Shown here in pieces: positions 1 to 7,199 of a stretch of DNA of 21,047 bases (position 1 is its first letter; each line of letters begins with the position of its first letter). Below the pieces are notes generated by a model. It had not been told where the DNA came from. It saw only the letters and a list, made by a program, of their open reading frames with translations, and did not search any database. This DNA comes from a virus. Where the stretch lies: the IMG/VR virus record IMGVR_UViG_3300033273_000791, positions 1 to 21,047 of that record, one strand, 5' to 3'. Both the position numbers and the translations under genes were made by a program.

Positions 1-26
1 AAACACCCTTCGGGGTGTTTTTTTTT
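1..26 (+). terminator. Rho-independent terminator of an upstream gene
   Basis: An 8-bp perfect stem (AAACACCC / GGGTGTTT) closes a TTCG tetraloop at 9-12 and runs into a T tract to about 26. It ends transcription of a gene left of the window, and the first gene then starts with its own promoter-like motif. The stem may begin before base 1. Confidence 0.88.
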
Positions 27-33
27 CTTTGGA

Positions 34-50
34 TATTTATATTAATATAG
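34..50 (+). promoter_or_regulatory. Late-promoter-like motif TATTTATA plus ATTAATATAG
   Basis: TATTTATA at 34-41 lies 16 bases before the ATG at 58, directly after the terminator. It is followed at 41-50 by ATTAATATAG, a 10-mer found again at 7172-7181 and 15449-15458, also in leaders. The promoter role is inferred from recurrence and position. Confidence 0.5.
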
Positions 51-57
51 TATTATT

Positions 58-510
58 ATGAACAAAAAAATTATAAATGAAATCAATCAAATTAAGTCTA
101 TGATGGGTCTTAAAGAATCAGAGGTTGATGAACAAGTTGTACCTGCAGTATCAAAAGGTATTGAATTAGGGCAGAGAGGTACTGATGATGAGTATAAACT
201 ATTAGGTGCGATTAAGGTATTTATGGGATCTCCTTTACATGATCGTGAAAATTTTAAAGGTATGAATGACCAAATGGATTGGATAAAAAACACTAAATCA
301 CCTATAGCTAAATTTGGTGAAGAATTATTTAATTACTTACAAGGTAATACTAAAGAATATGACCAAGATATGTTCGATGCTTTAATGAGGGTATTTAATA
401 AAGAGGGGATTTATACTGAGACGATGGGCGTACCCAAACCCACAGACGAAGATTTGATACGAAGCGGTAAAAACACAAGAGATTTTAAATATAATATAAC
501 ATCAACATAA
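58..510 (+). CDS. Hypothetical phage protein, 150 aa
   Basis: I do not recognise this protein's family. It is soluble-looking, without signal peptide or membrane segment. The first 20 or so residues form a predicted amphipathic helix (MNKKIINEINQIKSMMGLKE); helices of the form 'EIxxIKxMMGL' at protein N termini are something I associate with phages of Bacteroidota, but I cannot verify that here. The LKE-S step near residue 20 would fit the (L/I)xE cleavage rule of T4-type prohead proteases, so the N terminus could be a removable head-targeting segment; this is inference. The body is helix-rich. It is first in a plus-strand run, preceded by a terminator and a TATTTATA motif, and is followed after 7 bases by the KTSC gene. 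The ATG at 58 is chosen because the motif sits just before it; no Shine-Dalgarno is present. Confidence 0.75.
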   Translation: MNKKIINEINQIKSMMGLKESEVDEQVVPAVSKGIELGQRGTDDEYKLLGAIKVFMGSPLHDRENFKGMNDQMDWIKNTKSPIAKFGEELFNYLQGNTKEYDQDMFDALMRVFNKEGIYTETMGVPKPTDEDLIRSGKNTRDFKYNITST

Positions 511-517
511 ACTAACT

Positions 518-766
518 ATGAGTATTAAATCAGAAAAAATAGAAGGAAAAAAGATAATCTGTGAAATAGAATCTTCAAATCTTATGAAAGCGATCTACGA
601 CACTATTTCAAAAACTTTGACGGTTACATTTAAAAATGGGATGGAATATGAATACTATAAAGTCCCACATCAGACATTTACAAAATTAAGAATGGCAGAA
701 TCCCAAGGAAGATTTTTTAACTACGAAATATCAAAGGAATATAAATATAAGAAATTGACTCCATAA
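518..766 (+). CDS. KTSC-domain protein
   Basis: Small 82-residue protein whose residues about 20-80 match the KTSC domain pattern: a short strand, then a segment like 'KTLTVTFKNGMEYEYYKVP', then a helix and 'GRFFNYEISKEYKYKK'. KTSC domains occur alone in many bacteria and phages and at the C terminus of some lysyl-tRNA synthetases; their biochemical role is not settled. Here the domain is nearly the whole protein, after an N-terminal extension of about 20 residues. It lies 7 bases after the previous gene and one base before the nucleotidyltransferase gene, so the two are almost surely co-translated. The tight pairing suggests a common task, possibly in nucleotide or RNA chemistry, but nothing in the sequence shows it. 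Confidence 0.8.
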   Translation: MSIKSEKIEGKKIICEIESSNLMKAIYDTISKTLTVTFKNGMEYEYYKVPHQTFTKLRMAESQGRFFNYEISKEYKYKKLTP

Positions 767-767
767 A

Positions 768-1496
768 ATGGAAACTCAAAAAATACTTAAAAGCTTTAAA
801 ACAAGAAACCAGCTTAATTCTGATATTTGGTTACTTAATTCTAGTTCTATAAAAATGAAACCACAGATAAGAGAATCATTGTTAGAAATAGCCAATAGTT
901 TTATAGAATTTTTAGGTTTTGATTTATTTGTGCAAGATATTACAATGACAGGATCATTGGCCAATTATAATTGGTCAGATTTTTCAGACGTTGATTTACA
1001 CATCTTATACAATTTTAATGATACATTGGATCAGGAGGATTTATTTAAAGATCTTTTTAAACTCAAAAAAACTGTATTTAATTCTACACACGACATAAGT
1101 GTTAAAGGATTTGAAGTTGAATTATACGTACAGGATTCGAACGAACCTCATTTTTCTTCTGGTGTGTATTCTGTTTTGTTTGATAAATGGATTGTTGAAC
1201 CAGAAAAGGTTAGTACAAATATTGATACTAAATTACTTTTTGATAAAGCTCAGTGTTGGATGGAAAAAATAGATAGTCTAATTGATGAGTATGAAGGTGA
1301 AGAGACTGAAGAGACTATAGAAAAAATAAGTAATCTACAGGATAAAATTAAAGATTATAGAGGAGTTGGATTAGAAAAAGGAGGTGAATATTCATACGAA
1401 AATTTAGTTTTCAAATTCCTAAGAAGAAATGGATATATTCAAAAATTATTCGATTTTAAGAATGACACGATAGATAATTTATTGTCTTTTCAGTAA
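768..1496 (+). CDS. Predicted nucleotidyltransferase (pol-beta superfamily)
   Basis: A 242-residue protein with the signature of the DNA polymerase beta-type nucleotidyltransferase fold. TGS is at 61-63, followed after ten residues by the metal-binding pair D74-V-D76 in 'SDFSDVDLHIL'. A likely third carboxylate, E116 or E118, lies on the strand 'GFEVELYVQD'. Spacing GS-x10-DxD is canonical, and all catalytic acids are kept, so it is probably active. The family transfers NMP groups to small molecules, proteins or RNA; the substrate here cannot be read from sequence. The C-terminal half is helical and charged, containing an acidic stretch near 175-190. Related proteins are common in large marine T4-like phages near virion genes. 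ATG at 768 follows the KTSC stop after one base; no Shine-Dalgarno is seen. Confidence 0.82.
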   Translation: METQKILKSFKTRNQLNSDIWLLNSSSIKMKPQIRESLLEIANSFIEFLGFDLFVQDITMTGSLANYNWSDFSDVDLHILYNFNDTLDQEDLFKDLFKLKKTVFNSTHDISVKGFEVELYVQDSNEPHFSSGVYSVLFDKWIVEPEKVSTNIDTKLLFDKAQCWMEKIDSLIDEYEGEETEETIEKISNLQDKIKDYRGVGLEKGGEYSYENLVFKFLRRNGYIQKLFDFKNDTIDNLLSFQ

Positions 1497-1513
1497 TTAA
1501 CCTAGACTTCATA

Positions 1514-1521
1514 TATTTATA
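1514..1521 (+). promoter_or_regulatory. Late-promoter-like motif TATTTATA
   Basis: TATTTATA lies 11 bases before the ATG at 1533, in a 36-base gap after the nucleotidyltransferase gene. With the next four bases it forms the palindrome TATTTATAAATA, so it also contains TATAAATA on the same strand. The promoter role is inferred. Confidence 0.5.
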
Positions 1522-1532
1522 AATAAAATATT

Positions 1533-1709
1533 ATGGCAATATATTCAGCATGTACGGGAAATAGTGTAGCGACGGTACCACCTTTGACTGGTGGGACTGG
1601 ACAAAATGTAGATCACGCGATGTTTTTAACATTTACAGCAAATACATCAGGAGATACTAGAGCACAATGTGCAACTGTCAGAATTGGACATGACGGATTA
1701 CAAAACTAA
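1533..1709 (+). CDS. Small orphan protein, 58 aa
   Basis: A short frame from ATG 1533 to TAA 1709 translates to a compact 58-residue protein rich in Thr, Gly, Ala and Ser (it starts MAIYSACTGNSVATVPPLTG and ends IGHDGLQN). Three points support it as real. It has its own TATTTATA motif 11 bases upstream. It fills an otherwise empty 233-base gap. Its composition is unlike random AT-rich sequence, with more G+C and Thr/Gly than the neighbouring genes. Two Cys (7 and 46) are present. The Thr/Gly-rich, beta-prone character would suit a small virion surface or decoration protein, but that is a guess; I recognise no family. Confidence 0.65.
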   Translation: MAIYSACTGNSVATVPPLTGGTGQNVDHAMFLTFTANTSGDTRAQCATVRIGHDGLQN

Positions 1710-1729
1710 AAATAAAAAATATTTTAAAA

Positions 1730-2884
1730 ATGTCAGATTTAAGACCTTTAGGAAGTGAAAAATTAACTGGTGATGATAAAATCAAAAGAATAATAGAAAT
1801 CGCCAATTTTAAAAATAAAGAAACAAAAACTAAAAATATTACAGAATCTGTTGTTACACTTGCAGATGGTAAAACCTATGGTATTGAAAGAGAAAAAACT
1901 GGTTACATCATTAAAGTACGTGTTGACGAATCTAGTGATTTTGAATATAGAACAAATATAAAAAATAGAAGATATCATAAATCTTTTTCACAAGCATTAA
2001 AAGAAATGAATCTTTTGGCTAAAGAGTTAAATAGATTGAATGATCAAGTTGAAAATGTAGATCTATTTATCTCAGAACAAAAAAAATTCGTTCTAAAAAC
2101 ACCGAAACCTGAAATGGAATTACCACCAGCTGAAGATGATACTACAGATTTAGATCTAGATATGGGTGTTGATCTGGATACGCCAGAAGGTGAAGAAACA
2201 GATTTAAATTTGGATCTTGATTTAGACACTCCAGAAGGTGAAGACACTGACTTAGATCTCGATTTAGATACCCCTGAAGGTGAAGATGAAGATTCGACAT
2301 TCAAATCGATACAAAAATTAACTGGAAAATTAGGTCAAAAGTTAAGAACATTAGAAAGTCAACAAGGTCTTTCATCTGAAGAAATTAAATATGTTTTAAA
2401 CTCTGTAATATCTGCTGTGAATCTGGAAAATTTATCTGAAGAAGATAAAGATGACGTATTAGAAAATTTTGAAGAAGAAGTTGAATATGATGATGTAGAA
2501 GGCGATATCGATATTGATGTTGAGGATGACATGGATTTAGGTGTAGATAGTTTAGGTGATGAGTTACCATCAGAACCTTTAGAAATGGTTATGGATGAGA
2601 TTTTTTCCGAAAGTAAGGCTGAGAAAGTAATTTCTAAATATTATGATAATGAAGTAGATAAAGAACTCGAAAGTAAAAAATACTTAAAAGAAACTATTGA
2701 AAAAGTCAAAGTAAAAAAAGAAATTAACAGATTATCTCAAACAATAGAACAACAAATATCGTCTGAAGAATTAGTCAACGAAAATAATAATATAAAATTA
2801 TTAGGAAGAACTAATAAGAAAAATTTAGTGTTTGAATCTAAAGATAAAAAATACAAAGTAACTCCTTCAGGTGAAATATTATGA
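1730..2884 (+). CDS. Acidic repeat-containing protein, probable head or virion component
   Basis: A 384-residue protein of unknown family. Residues 1-120 form a mixed domain, basic in part, including 'TLADGKTYGIEREKTGYIIKVRV', which looks like a small beta-domain. Residues about 138-190 are almost pure Asp/Leu/Glu with three imperfect repeats ending DTPEGE(E/D). A second acidic block lies at about 240-285 (DVEGDIDIDVEDDMDLG). The C terminus is helical, charged and ends 'KDKKYKVTPSGEIL', a second copy-like beta tail. Such acidic low-complexity proteins in T4-type late regions are often prohead core or internal proteins (T4 gp67 and gp22 are acidic). Position upstream of terminase supports a virion role, but function is inferred. 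Its stop overlaps the next start (ATGA). Confidence 0.72.
   Translation: MSDLRPLGSEKLTGDDKIKRIIEIANFKNKETKTKNITESVVTLADGKTYGIEREKTGYIIKVRVDESSDFEYRTNIKNRRYHKSFSQALKEMNLLAKELNRLNDQVENVDLFISEQKKFVLKTPKPEMELPPAEDDTTDLDLDMGVDLDTPEGEETDLNLDLDLDTPEGEDTDLDLDLDTPEGEDEDSTFKSIQKLTGKLGQKLRTLESQQGLSSEEIKYVLNSVISAVNLENLSEEDKDDVLENFEEEVEYDDVEGDIDIDVEDDMDLGVDSLGDELPSEPLEMVMDEIFSESKAEKVISKYYDNEVDKELESKKYLKETIEKVKVKKEINRLSQTIEQQISSEELVNENNNIKLLGRTNKKNLVFESKDKKYKVTPSGEIL
2141..2292 (+). repeat. In-frame Asp/Leu repeats ending DTPEGE
   Basis: Three imperfect tandem units inside the acidic gene, each a run of alternating Asp and Leu followed by DTPEGE (from about 2171, 2222 and 2261). Synonymous codon differences between units (ACG/ACT/ACC for Thr) show that the repeats are selected or old at protein level and not fresh DNA slippage. 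Confidence 0.8.
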
Positions 2885-3291
2885 AACTTGTATATGTAAA
2901 TGAATTAGGTCCAAACTATAGAGGGGATAATGTTTATGAATTTATCTTCTCTGATCTAGATAATGTTTGGGGTGAAGGATGGGATGAAAGTCCGGCAATG
3001 TCTAAACCAGAACCACCTAATTTAGAATTTATAAAACAAGTAAAAGTGTTAAAAAATTCAGGTCTTGAGCTTAATTTAGTTCAAGACTCTGATTTTTTTT
3101 CGTTTTATGATTCAATAGATGGTGTAATTGCTTTGGCTTGGGAAAATGAAGATTCTTCATTTGTTATTAATAAAAAATTTGATAGATTAGTTTTTTCATA
3201 TGGTGATACTTTAAAACAGGTAGAGGATAAAATATATGAAAGAGATTTAATTTTATTGAATGATAAAATTTTGATTGAAAATGAATTATAA
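2881..3291 (+). CDS. Hypothetical phage protein, 136 aa
   Basis: I do not recognise a family. The protein begins MKLVYVNELGPNYRGDNVYEFIFSD and is acidic and aromatic, predicted alpha/beta, with 'VWGEGWDESPA' near residues 37-47 and no membrane segment. Phrases such as 'YEFIFSDLDNVWGEGWD' give it a conserved, globular look, so it is unlikely to be low-complexity filler. It is translationally coupled on both sides: its ATG overlaps the previous stop by four bases (ATGA at 2881-2884) and the next gene starts inside its last codons. It belongs to the run of proteins upstream of terminase that I take to be head or virion components. Confidence 0.75.
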   Translation: MKLVYVNELGPNYRGDNVYEFIFSDLDNVWGEGWDESPAMSKPEPPNLEFIKQVKVLKNSGLELNLVQDSDFFSFYDSIDGVIALAWENEDSSFVINKKFDRLVFSYGDTLKQVEDKIYERDLILLNDKILIENEL

Positions 3292-4135
3292 TACAAAAAT
3301 ATTAAAATTAGTCGGTGAAGGATTCAAAATTAAAACACTCACGAAAATGAGTGACCGAGACATTGATATGTTACATGAAAAAGTTTTTAGTGAAGCTACA
3401 ACCACTACTGTTAAAAAAACTACATATTCTAAACAAGATGTCCAGGCAATGAAAAATGATAACGCTGGTATAAAAGTTGATGATGGTACAGTAGTCCCTA
3501 ATGATGATGGGTCAGTAACAGTGACCACACAAGAAGCCGAAATGAGTGAATCGGATATCAATACAATTAACCCATATGATGGACAACAAACTCAAGATCC
3601 TAAACAAGTAGGTCCAGATACAGACGATGGTATGGACAATTATCAAGACGGAATGGTCGATGAAGAGGAGGAAGATAATCCATATGCTATTTGCACTTCT
3701 TCATTAGGTTTAGTAGGTAAAAAAAGAGATTCTTACACAAAAGAAGAGGAAAAAAAATTCGAAAGATGTGTTATGGATGTTAAAAAAGAAAGTGTTAGGA
3801 AAATTGAAGAATCTTTAGTATCTTTGATTTTAAAGAATGAAGGTATGATTACAAAAAAAGACCTCTTAGAACAGGAAATAGCACCTGCTAAACCTACGAC
3901 CAAACCAGGAACTAGACCAGAAAGATCAACCCCATACAAACCAAAACATTCACCGAAACCTAAAGCAAGTGATACTGAAACTGCACCAACAAGGGTTAAA
4001 CCAGGAACAAAAGAAAGACCAGATAGAAAAACTCCATATAAACCAAAACATTCACCAAAACCAAAAGCTGAAGATAAATCAATCCCAGATTTTTTAAAAT
4101 TTGATAATATCAATATCACATTTAGAGATGAGTAA
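3281..4135 (+). CDS. Probable virion protein with basic Pro/Lys repeats
   Basis: A 284-residue protein with strong charge segregation. Residues 1-45 are mixed helix. About 50-130 are acidic and polar. About 130-170 form a small conserved-looking two-Cys segment ('NPYAICTSSLGL...KKFERCVMDVKK') that I have seen in other phage and giant-virus proteins. The C-terminal 90 residues carry two copies of a basic Pro-rich unit (RPERSTPYKPKHSPKPKA and RPDRKTPYKPKHSPKPKA). Such a tail could bind DNA or another virion protein; this is inference. I choose the ATG at 3281, overlapping the previous stop by 11 bases, over the in-frame TTG at 3275. The 3' end overlaps the next gene by eight bases. Confidence 0.72.
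   Translation: MNYNTKILKLVGEGFKIKTLTKMSDRDIDMLHEKVFSEATTTTVKKTTYSKQDVQAMKNDNAGIKVDDGTVVPNDDGSVTVTTQEAEMSESDINTINPYDGQQTQDPKQVGPDTDDGMDNYQDGMVDEEEEDNPYAICTSSLGLVGKKRDSYTKEEEKKFERCVMDVKKESVRKIEESLVSLILKNEGMITKKDLLEQEIAPAKPTTKPGTRPERSTPYKPKHSPKPKASDTETAPTRVKPGTKERPDRKTPYKPKHSPKPKAEDKSIPDFLKFDNINITFRDE
3905..4069 (+). repeat. Two Pro/Lys-rich coding repeats
   Basis: Two copies of a roughly 65-base unit (about 3905-3967 and 4001-4069), each encoding PGT..RP-R-TPYKPKHSPKPKA, separated by a short Thr/Ala/Glu linker. The DNA still matches closely, including CATTCACC(G/A)AAACC, which points to internal duplication. Confidence 0.8.
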
Positions 4136-5399
4136 TATTAAAGAACAAATACAATATGATGGTCCAGAAAGAATGGATCCAGACATCGAAAGAAAAATAT
4201 CAGGTGGTGATACACCTTTATCTGACAATCCAGCATTTCCGGGTAAAGAGGAAGATGAATTTGATAATACTTTTGCTGAATTAATTGCTTCAAAAAGATT
4301 CAAAGATGTTGTTGAAAAAGTTAAACAGTATACTGGTATGCAAGAAGTTGTTGGTCAGAACGCTTTTATGCAACTTCAAATGATGTTAATGAATGCAGTT
4401 TCTAAAGTAAAAGAATTAGAATCAAATAATGAAGGTTACTTAGAACAATTAGCGGTAGATCTCGTTAAAAAGGAACTTGCAATTCCAGATGATGCATTTC
4501 AATATGACGTAGAGTTAATGTCAATGCCAGGTGGTATAGACACTTCGAAAATGCAAGGTCAACCCGAAGAGTTTGATGATGAAGAAATCCAACAACAGTT
4601 TGGTGTTGATTCTGACGAAGCTGAAGATGATTTAGAAAACTTCATGGCAGCATTCGAAAAATTTAATTTAGAAAAAGCAAAAAGGAGATTCATTAATTCT
4701 TTGATTCAAGGAGCGTCTAAAAAAGGACACTATATGTTTAATCTTGTTAGTGAAGAGCTTAATAATATTAACCCTGAATTACTTAACCTTTATGGTGTTT
4801 TGATGTCAATTAATGATTTACTTTACTGGATCATGCCAGATGCAATGACAATGGCCGCTGCTGAAGGTGGAGAAGGTGTTCAAGGTTCTGAAGAAATAGA
4901 TGAAACAACAGATCCTCCGACTATAAAAGCTAAAGGACTTTTCTTCCCAGTTTTAGTACACGAACTTATAAAAGGTGTTTACGAAGTTTTAGGTACACAA
5001 GGATTACCTGATGATCCAAGGTCTGCTGAAATGGTTATGGGTGCAGAAGATACTCTACCATACGAAGTGTGGGATTTGAGACTCGGCCCAGTAATTTGGG
5101 AAAAGTTTACCGAATCATATCCAGATAAACTTTTTGAAGACGATATGAGAGAGATCCAGAATTATCTATTCTCAAGATTTTCTTCATTAACTACCGATGA
5201 ATTTTTTGAGGTCGCACGTATGATATTATCTGGTTCTGACGAAGGAAAAAAGATAGTCTCATCAATGGTTGACGAAATTATTGAAGAATTAAAAGGTTAT
5301 GATTATGAAGATGCGATGGATCAATATTCTGATGACGATGATGATGACGATGATGGATTAGAAGGATTTTTAGGTGACTTAGGAATATCATTAACATAA
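4128..5399 (+). CDS. Conserved structural-type protein upstream of terminase
   Basis: A 423-residue acidic protein. Residues about 45-130 form a helical domain ('AELIASKRFKDVVEKVKQYTGMQEV...LMNAVSKVKELE'). A middle part, about 180-260, is helical with Met-rich segments. The C terminus ends in a run of Asp (SDDDDDDDDGLEG) and 'FLGDLGISLT'. No family name comes to mind. It is immediately upstream of, and overlaps by one base, the large terminase (TAATG), where T4 has the small terminase gp16; at 423 residues it is much longer than gp16 (164 aa), so I do not call it that. A head-assembly role is plausible. I use ATG 4128, which overlaps the previous stop by eight bases, not the TTG at 4101. Confidence 0.75.
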   Translation: MSNIKEQIQYDGPERMDPDIERKISGGDTPLSDNPAFPGKEEDEFDNTFAELIASKRFKDVVEKVKQYTGMQEVVGQNAFMQLQMMLMNAVSKVKELESNNEGYLEQLAVDLVKKELAIPDDAFQYDVELMSMPGGIDTSKMQGQPEEFDDEEIQQQFGVDSDEAEDDLENFMAAFEKFNLEKAKRRFINSLIQGASKKGHYMFNLVSEELNNINPELLNLYGVLMSINDLLYWIMPDAMTMAAAEGGEGVQGSEEIDETTDPPTIKAKGLFFPVLVHELIKGVYEVLGTQGLPDDPRSAEMVMGAEDTLPYEVWDLRLGPVIWEKFTESYPDKLFEDDMREIQNYLFSRFSSLTTDEFFEVARMILSGSDEGKKIVSSMVDEIIEELKGYDYEDAMDQYSDDDDDDDDGLEGFLGDLGISLT

Positions 5400-7168
5400 T
5401 GGGTTTAACAAAAGAGAAAGTTTTATTAGAATATGCTAAATGTGTAAAAGATACTGATTACGCACTTAGTACTTATCTACAGACATATGACAATACACAA
5501 AAAGGATATGTCCCATTAAAACTTTTTCCAGATCAAAAACATTTGATCGATGATTTTGAAGAGTATGAAGAAAATATAGCTCTAAAATATCGACAAGCTG
5601 GTGTCTCGACAGTTACTTCAGCTTGGGTATCAAAAAAACTGGTTTTTGCTAAAAAGAGTAAACCTGAAAAAATTCTTATTATTGCAAACAAACTTGATAC
5701 TGCGGTTGAAATGGCTAATAAGATTCGGGGGTTTGTAGATCAGTGGCCAGATTGGTTAGGAGTTAATTTTTCAAACGAAAAGAATTCACAAAGACATTTT
5801 AAATTAACAAACGGGTGTGAAGTAAAAGCGGTTGCAACATCAAAAGATGCTCTTAGGGGTTATACACCTACCACACTTATTTTTGATGAGGCTGCGTATA
5901 TCGAGGCTGATGATGATTTTTGGGCAGCTTGTATGGCCTCCCTCTCTACAGGAGGTAAAGTAATTGTGATTTCAACACCTAATGGATTCGATCCAATATA
6001 TTATCAGATTTATGATCAATCTTTAAAAGGTATGAATGATTTTAAAGTGACTGAAATGTTTTGGTACCGAGATCCAAGATATACATCAGATTTAAAATTA
6101 GTTAAAACAAAGGATATTGTTCACTACTTACTTAATAGAGAAGATTATAATGATAGTGAAATTGTTATTGATTATTCACACATAAAACCAAGAGATAGGG
6201 ATTTTGATGAAATTAAAACCCATTTTGAAAATGGGTATAAACCATTATCCTCTTGGTTTGAATCTATGGCTAAAAAATTAAAATTTGATCGTCGTAAAAT
6301 TTCACAAGAATTAGAATGTAATTTTTTGGGTTCTGGTGATAACGTAATACCTCCTGAAACTGTTGAGTTTCTAAAAAATAATTCTATTTGTGAACCAGAA
6401 AATAAATTTATGGGAGGTGCTCTTTGGCAATGGAAAGAGCCTGTCATTGGTCATAAATACATTATGGGTATTGATGTTTCTAGAGGTGATAGTGAGGACT
6501 TTACGACATTTTGTATAATTGATTTTGACGAGAGAGAACAAGTACTAGAATACCTAGGAAAAATCCCACCTGACGTTGCTGCTGAAGTTGCTTATAAATG
6601 GGCCACAATGTATTCAGCATTTATTGTTATTGATATTACTGGAGGTATGGGAGTATCAACATCTAGAAAATTACAAGAATTAGGATATAAAGATCTTTAT
6701 GTTGACGGAAAGGATATTTTTAATAAATGGAAATATGATCCTAAAATAAATGATAAAATACCTGGATTAAATTTTAATTCTAAAAGAGTACAAATAATAT
6801 CGGCCTTTGAAGAATCATTAAGACATAAATTTGAGGTTAGATCAATTAGGTTATTAAATGAGTTAAATACTTTCGTATATATTAACGGTAGACCTGACCA
6901 CATGAAAGGTCAACACGATGACTTGATTATGGCAATGGCTATGGCGATATATGTCGGTGAAAACTCATTTTCACAGTTGAATAAATTGACTGAACAAACA
7001 AAGGCAATGGTTGATAGTTGGTCGGTGAGAGAGAGTAATCAAAGTCAAAAAGTTGCCAATTTTAATCCTTCAATACCACACATCATGAATGGTCAACAAA
7101 ACAATCGTCAATCCACAAGACAAGATTATATGGATTATTCTTGGTTATTTGGTGGTAGATCTTCTTAA
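5399..7168 (+). CDS. Large terminase subunit (gp17-like)
   Basis: The DNA-packaging motor: an ATPase that pumps genome into the prohead plus a nuclease that cuts the concatemer. The 589 residues match T4 gp17 (610 aa) in size. ATPase motifs: P-loop-like 'KYRQAGVST' at 63-71, Walker B 'LIFDEA' at 160-165 with the catalytic Glu, and coupling motif 'STPNG' at 192-196. The RNase H-like nuclease has its acids at D359 ('GIDVSRGD'), D412 ('VIDITGGMG') and D507/D508 ('QHDDLIMAMA'). The P-loop is deviant: the usual GK(T/S) lysine is replaced by Val, and only K63/R65 at its start could serve. Its ATG overlaps the upstream stop by one base. The portal follows after 31 bases, whereas in T4 the sheath and tube genes lie between. 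Confidence 0.97.
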   Translation: MGLTKEKVLLEYAKCVKDTDYALSTYLQTYDNTQKGYVPLKLFPDQKHLIDDFEEYEENIALKYRQAGVSTVTSAWVSKKLVFAKKSKPEKILIIANKLDTAVEMANKIRGFVDQWPDWLGVNFSNEKNSQRHFKLTNGCEVKAVATSKDALRGYTPTTLIFDEAAYIEADDDFWAACMASLSTGGKVIVISTPNGFDPIYYQIYDQSLKGMNDFKVTEMFWYRDPRYTSDLKLVKTKDIVHYLLNREDYNDSEIVIDYSHIKPRDRDFDEIKTHFENGYKPLSSWFESMAKKLKFDRRKISQELECNFLGSGDNVIPPETVEFLKNNSICEPENKFMGGALWQWKEPVIGHKYIMGIDVSRGDSEDFTTFCIIDFDEREQVLEYLGKIPPDVAAEVAYKWATMYSAFIVIDITGGMGVSTSRKLQELGYKDLYVDGKDIFNKWKYDPKINDKIPGLNFNSKRVQIISAFEESLRHKFEVRSIRLLNELNTFVYINGRPDHMKGQHDDLIMAMAMAIYVGENSFSQLNKLTEQTKAMVDSWSVRESNQSQKVANFNPSIPHIMNGQQNNRQSTRQDYMDYSWLFGGRSS

Positions 7169-7171
7169 CTT

Positions 7172-7196
7172 ATTAATATAGTTTTTTATATTTATA
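7172..7196 (+). promoter_or_regulatory. ATTAATATAG plus TATTTATA before the portal gene
   Basis: ATTAATATAG at 7172-7181 and TATTTATA at 7189-7196 fill the short gap between terminase and portal, in the reverse order to the copies at 34-50. The motif ends only three bases before the ATG at 7200, so if it is a -10 element, transcripts from it would be almost leaderless. Confidence 0.45.
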
Positions 7197-7199
7197 GAC

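Noticed and set aside
2044-2304. Open frame on the minus strand opposite the Asp/Leu repeats
   Set aside because: Its Ser/Arg/Lys repetition is the mirror of the acidic repeats of the plus-strand gene, and it has no leader or context of its own. The same applies to antisense frames over 8636-9004, 11738-12073 and 12329-12598.
4101-4127. TTG start for the 423-aa protein, and similar TTG starts at 3275, 10539, 16039 and 20985
   Set aside because: Each has a nearby in-frame ATG with better spacing to the previous stop or to the upstream motif. For 20985 the frame is open to the window edge, so the start is not in the window.
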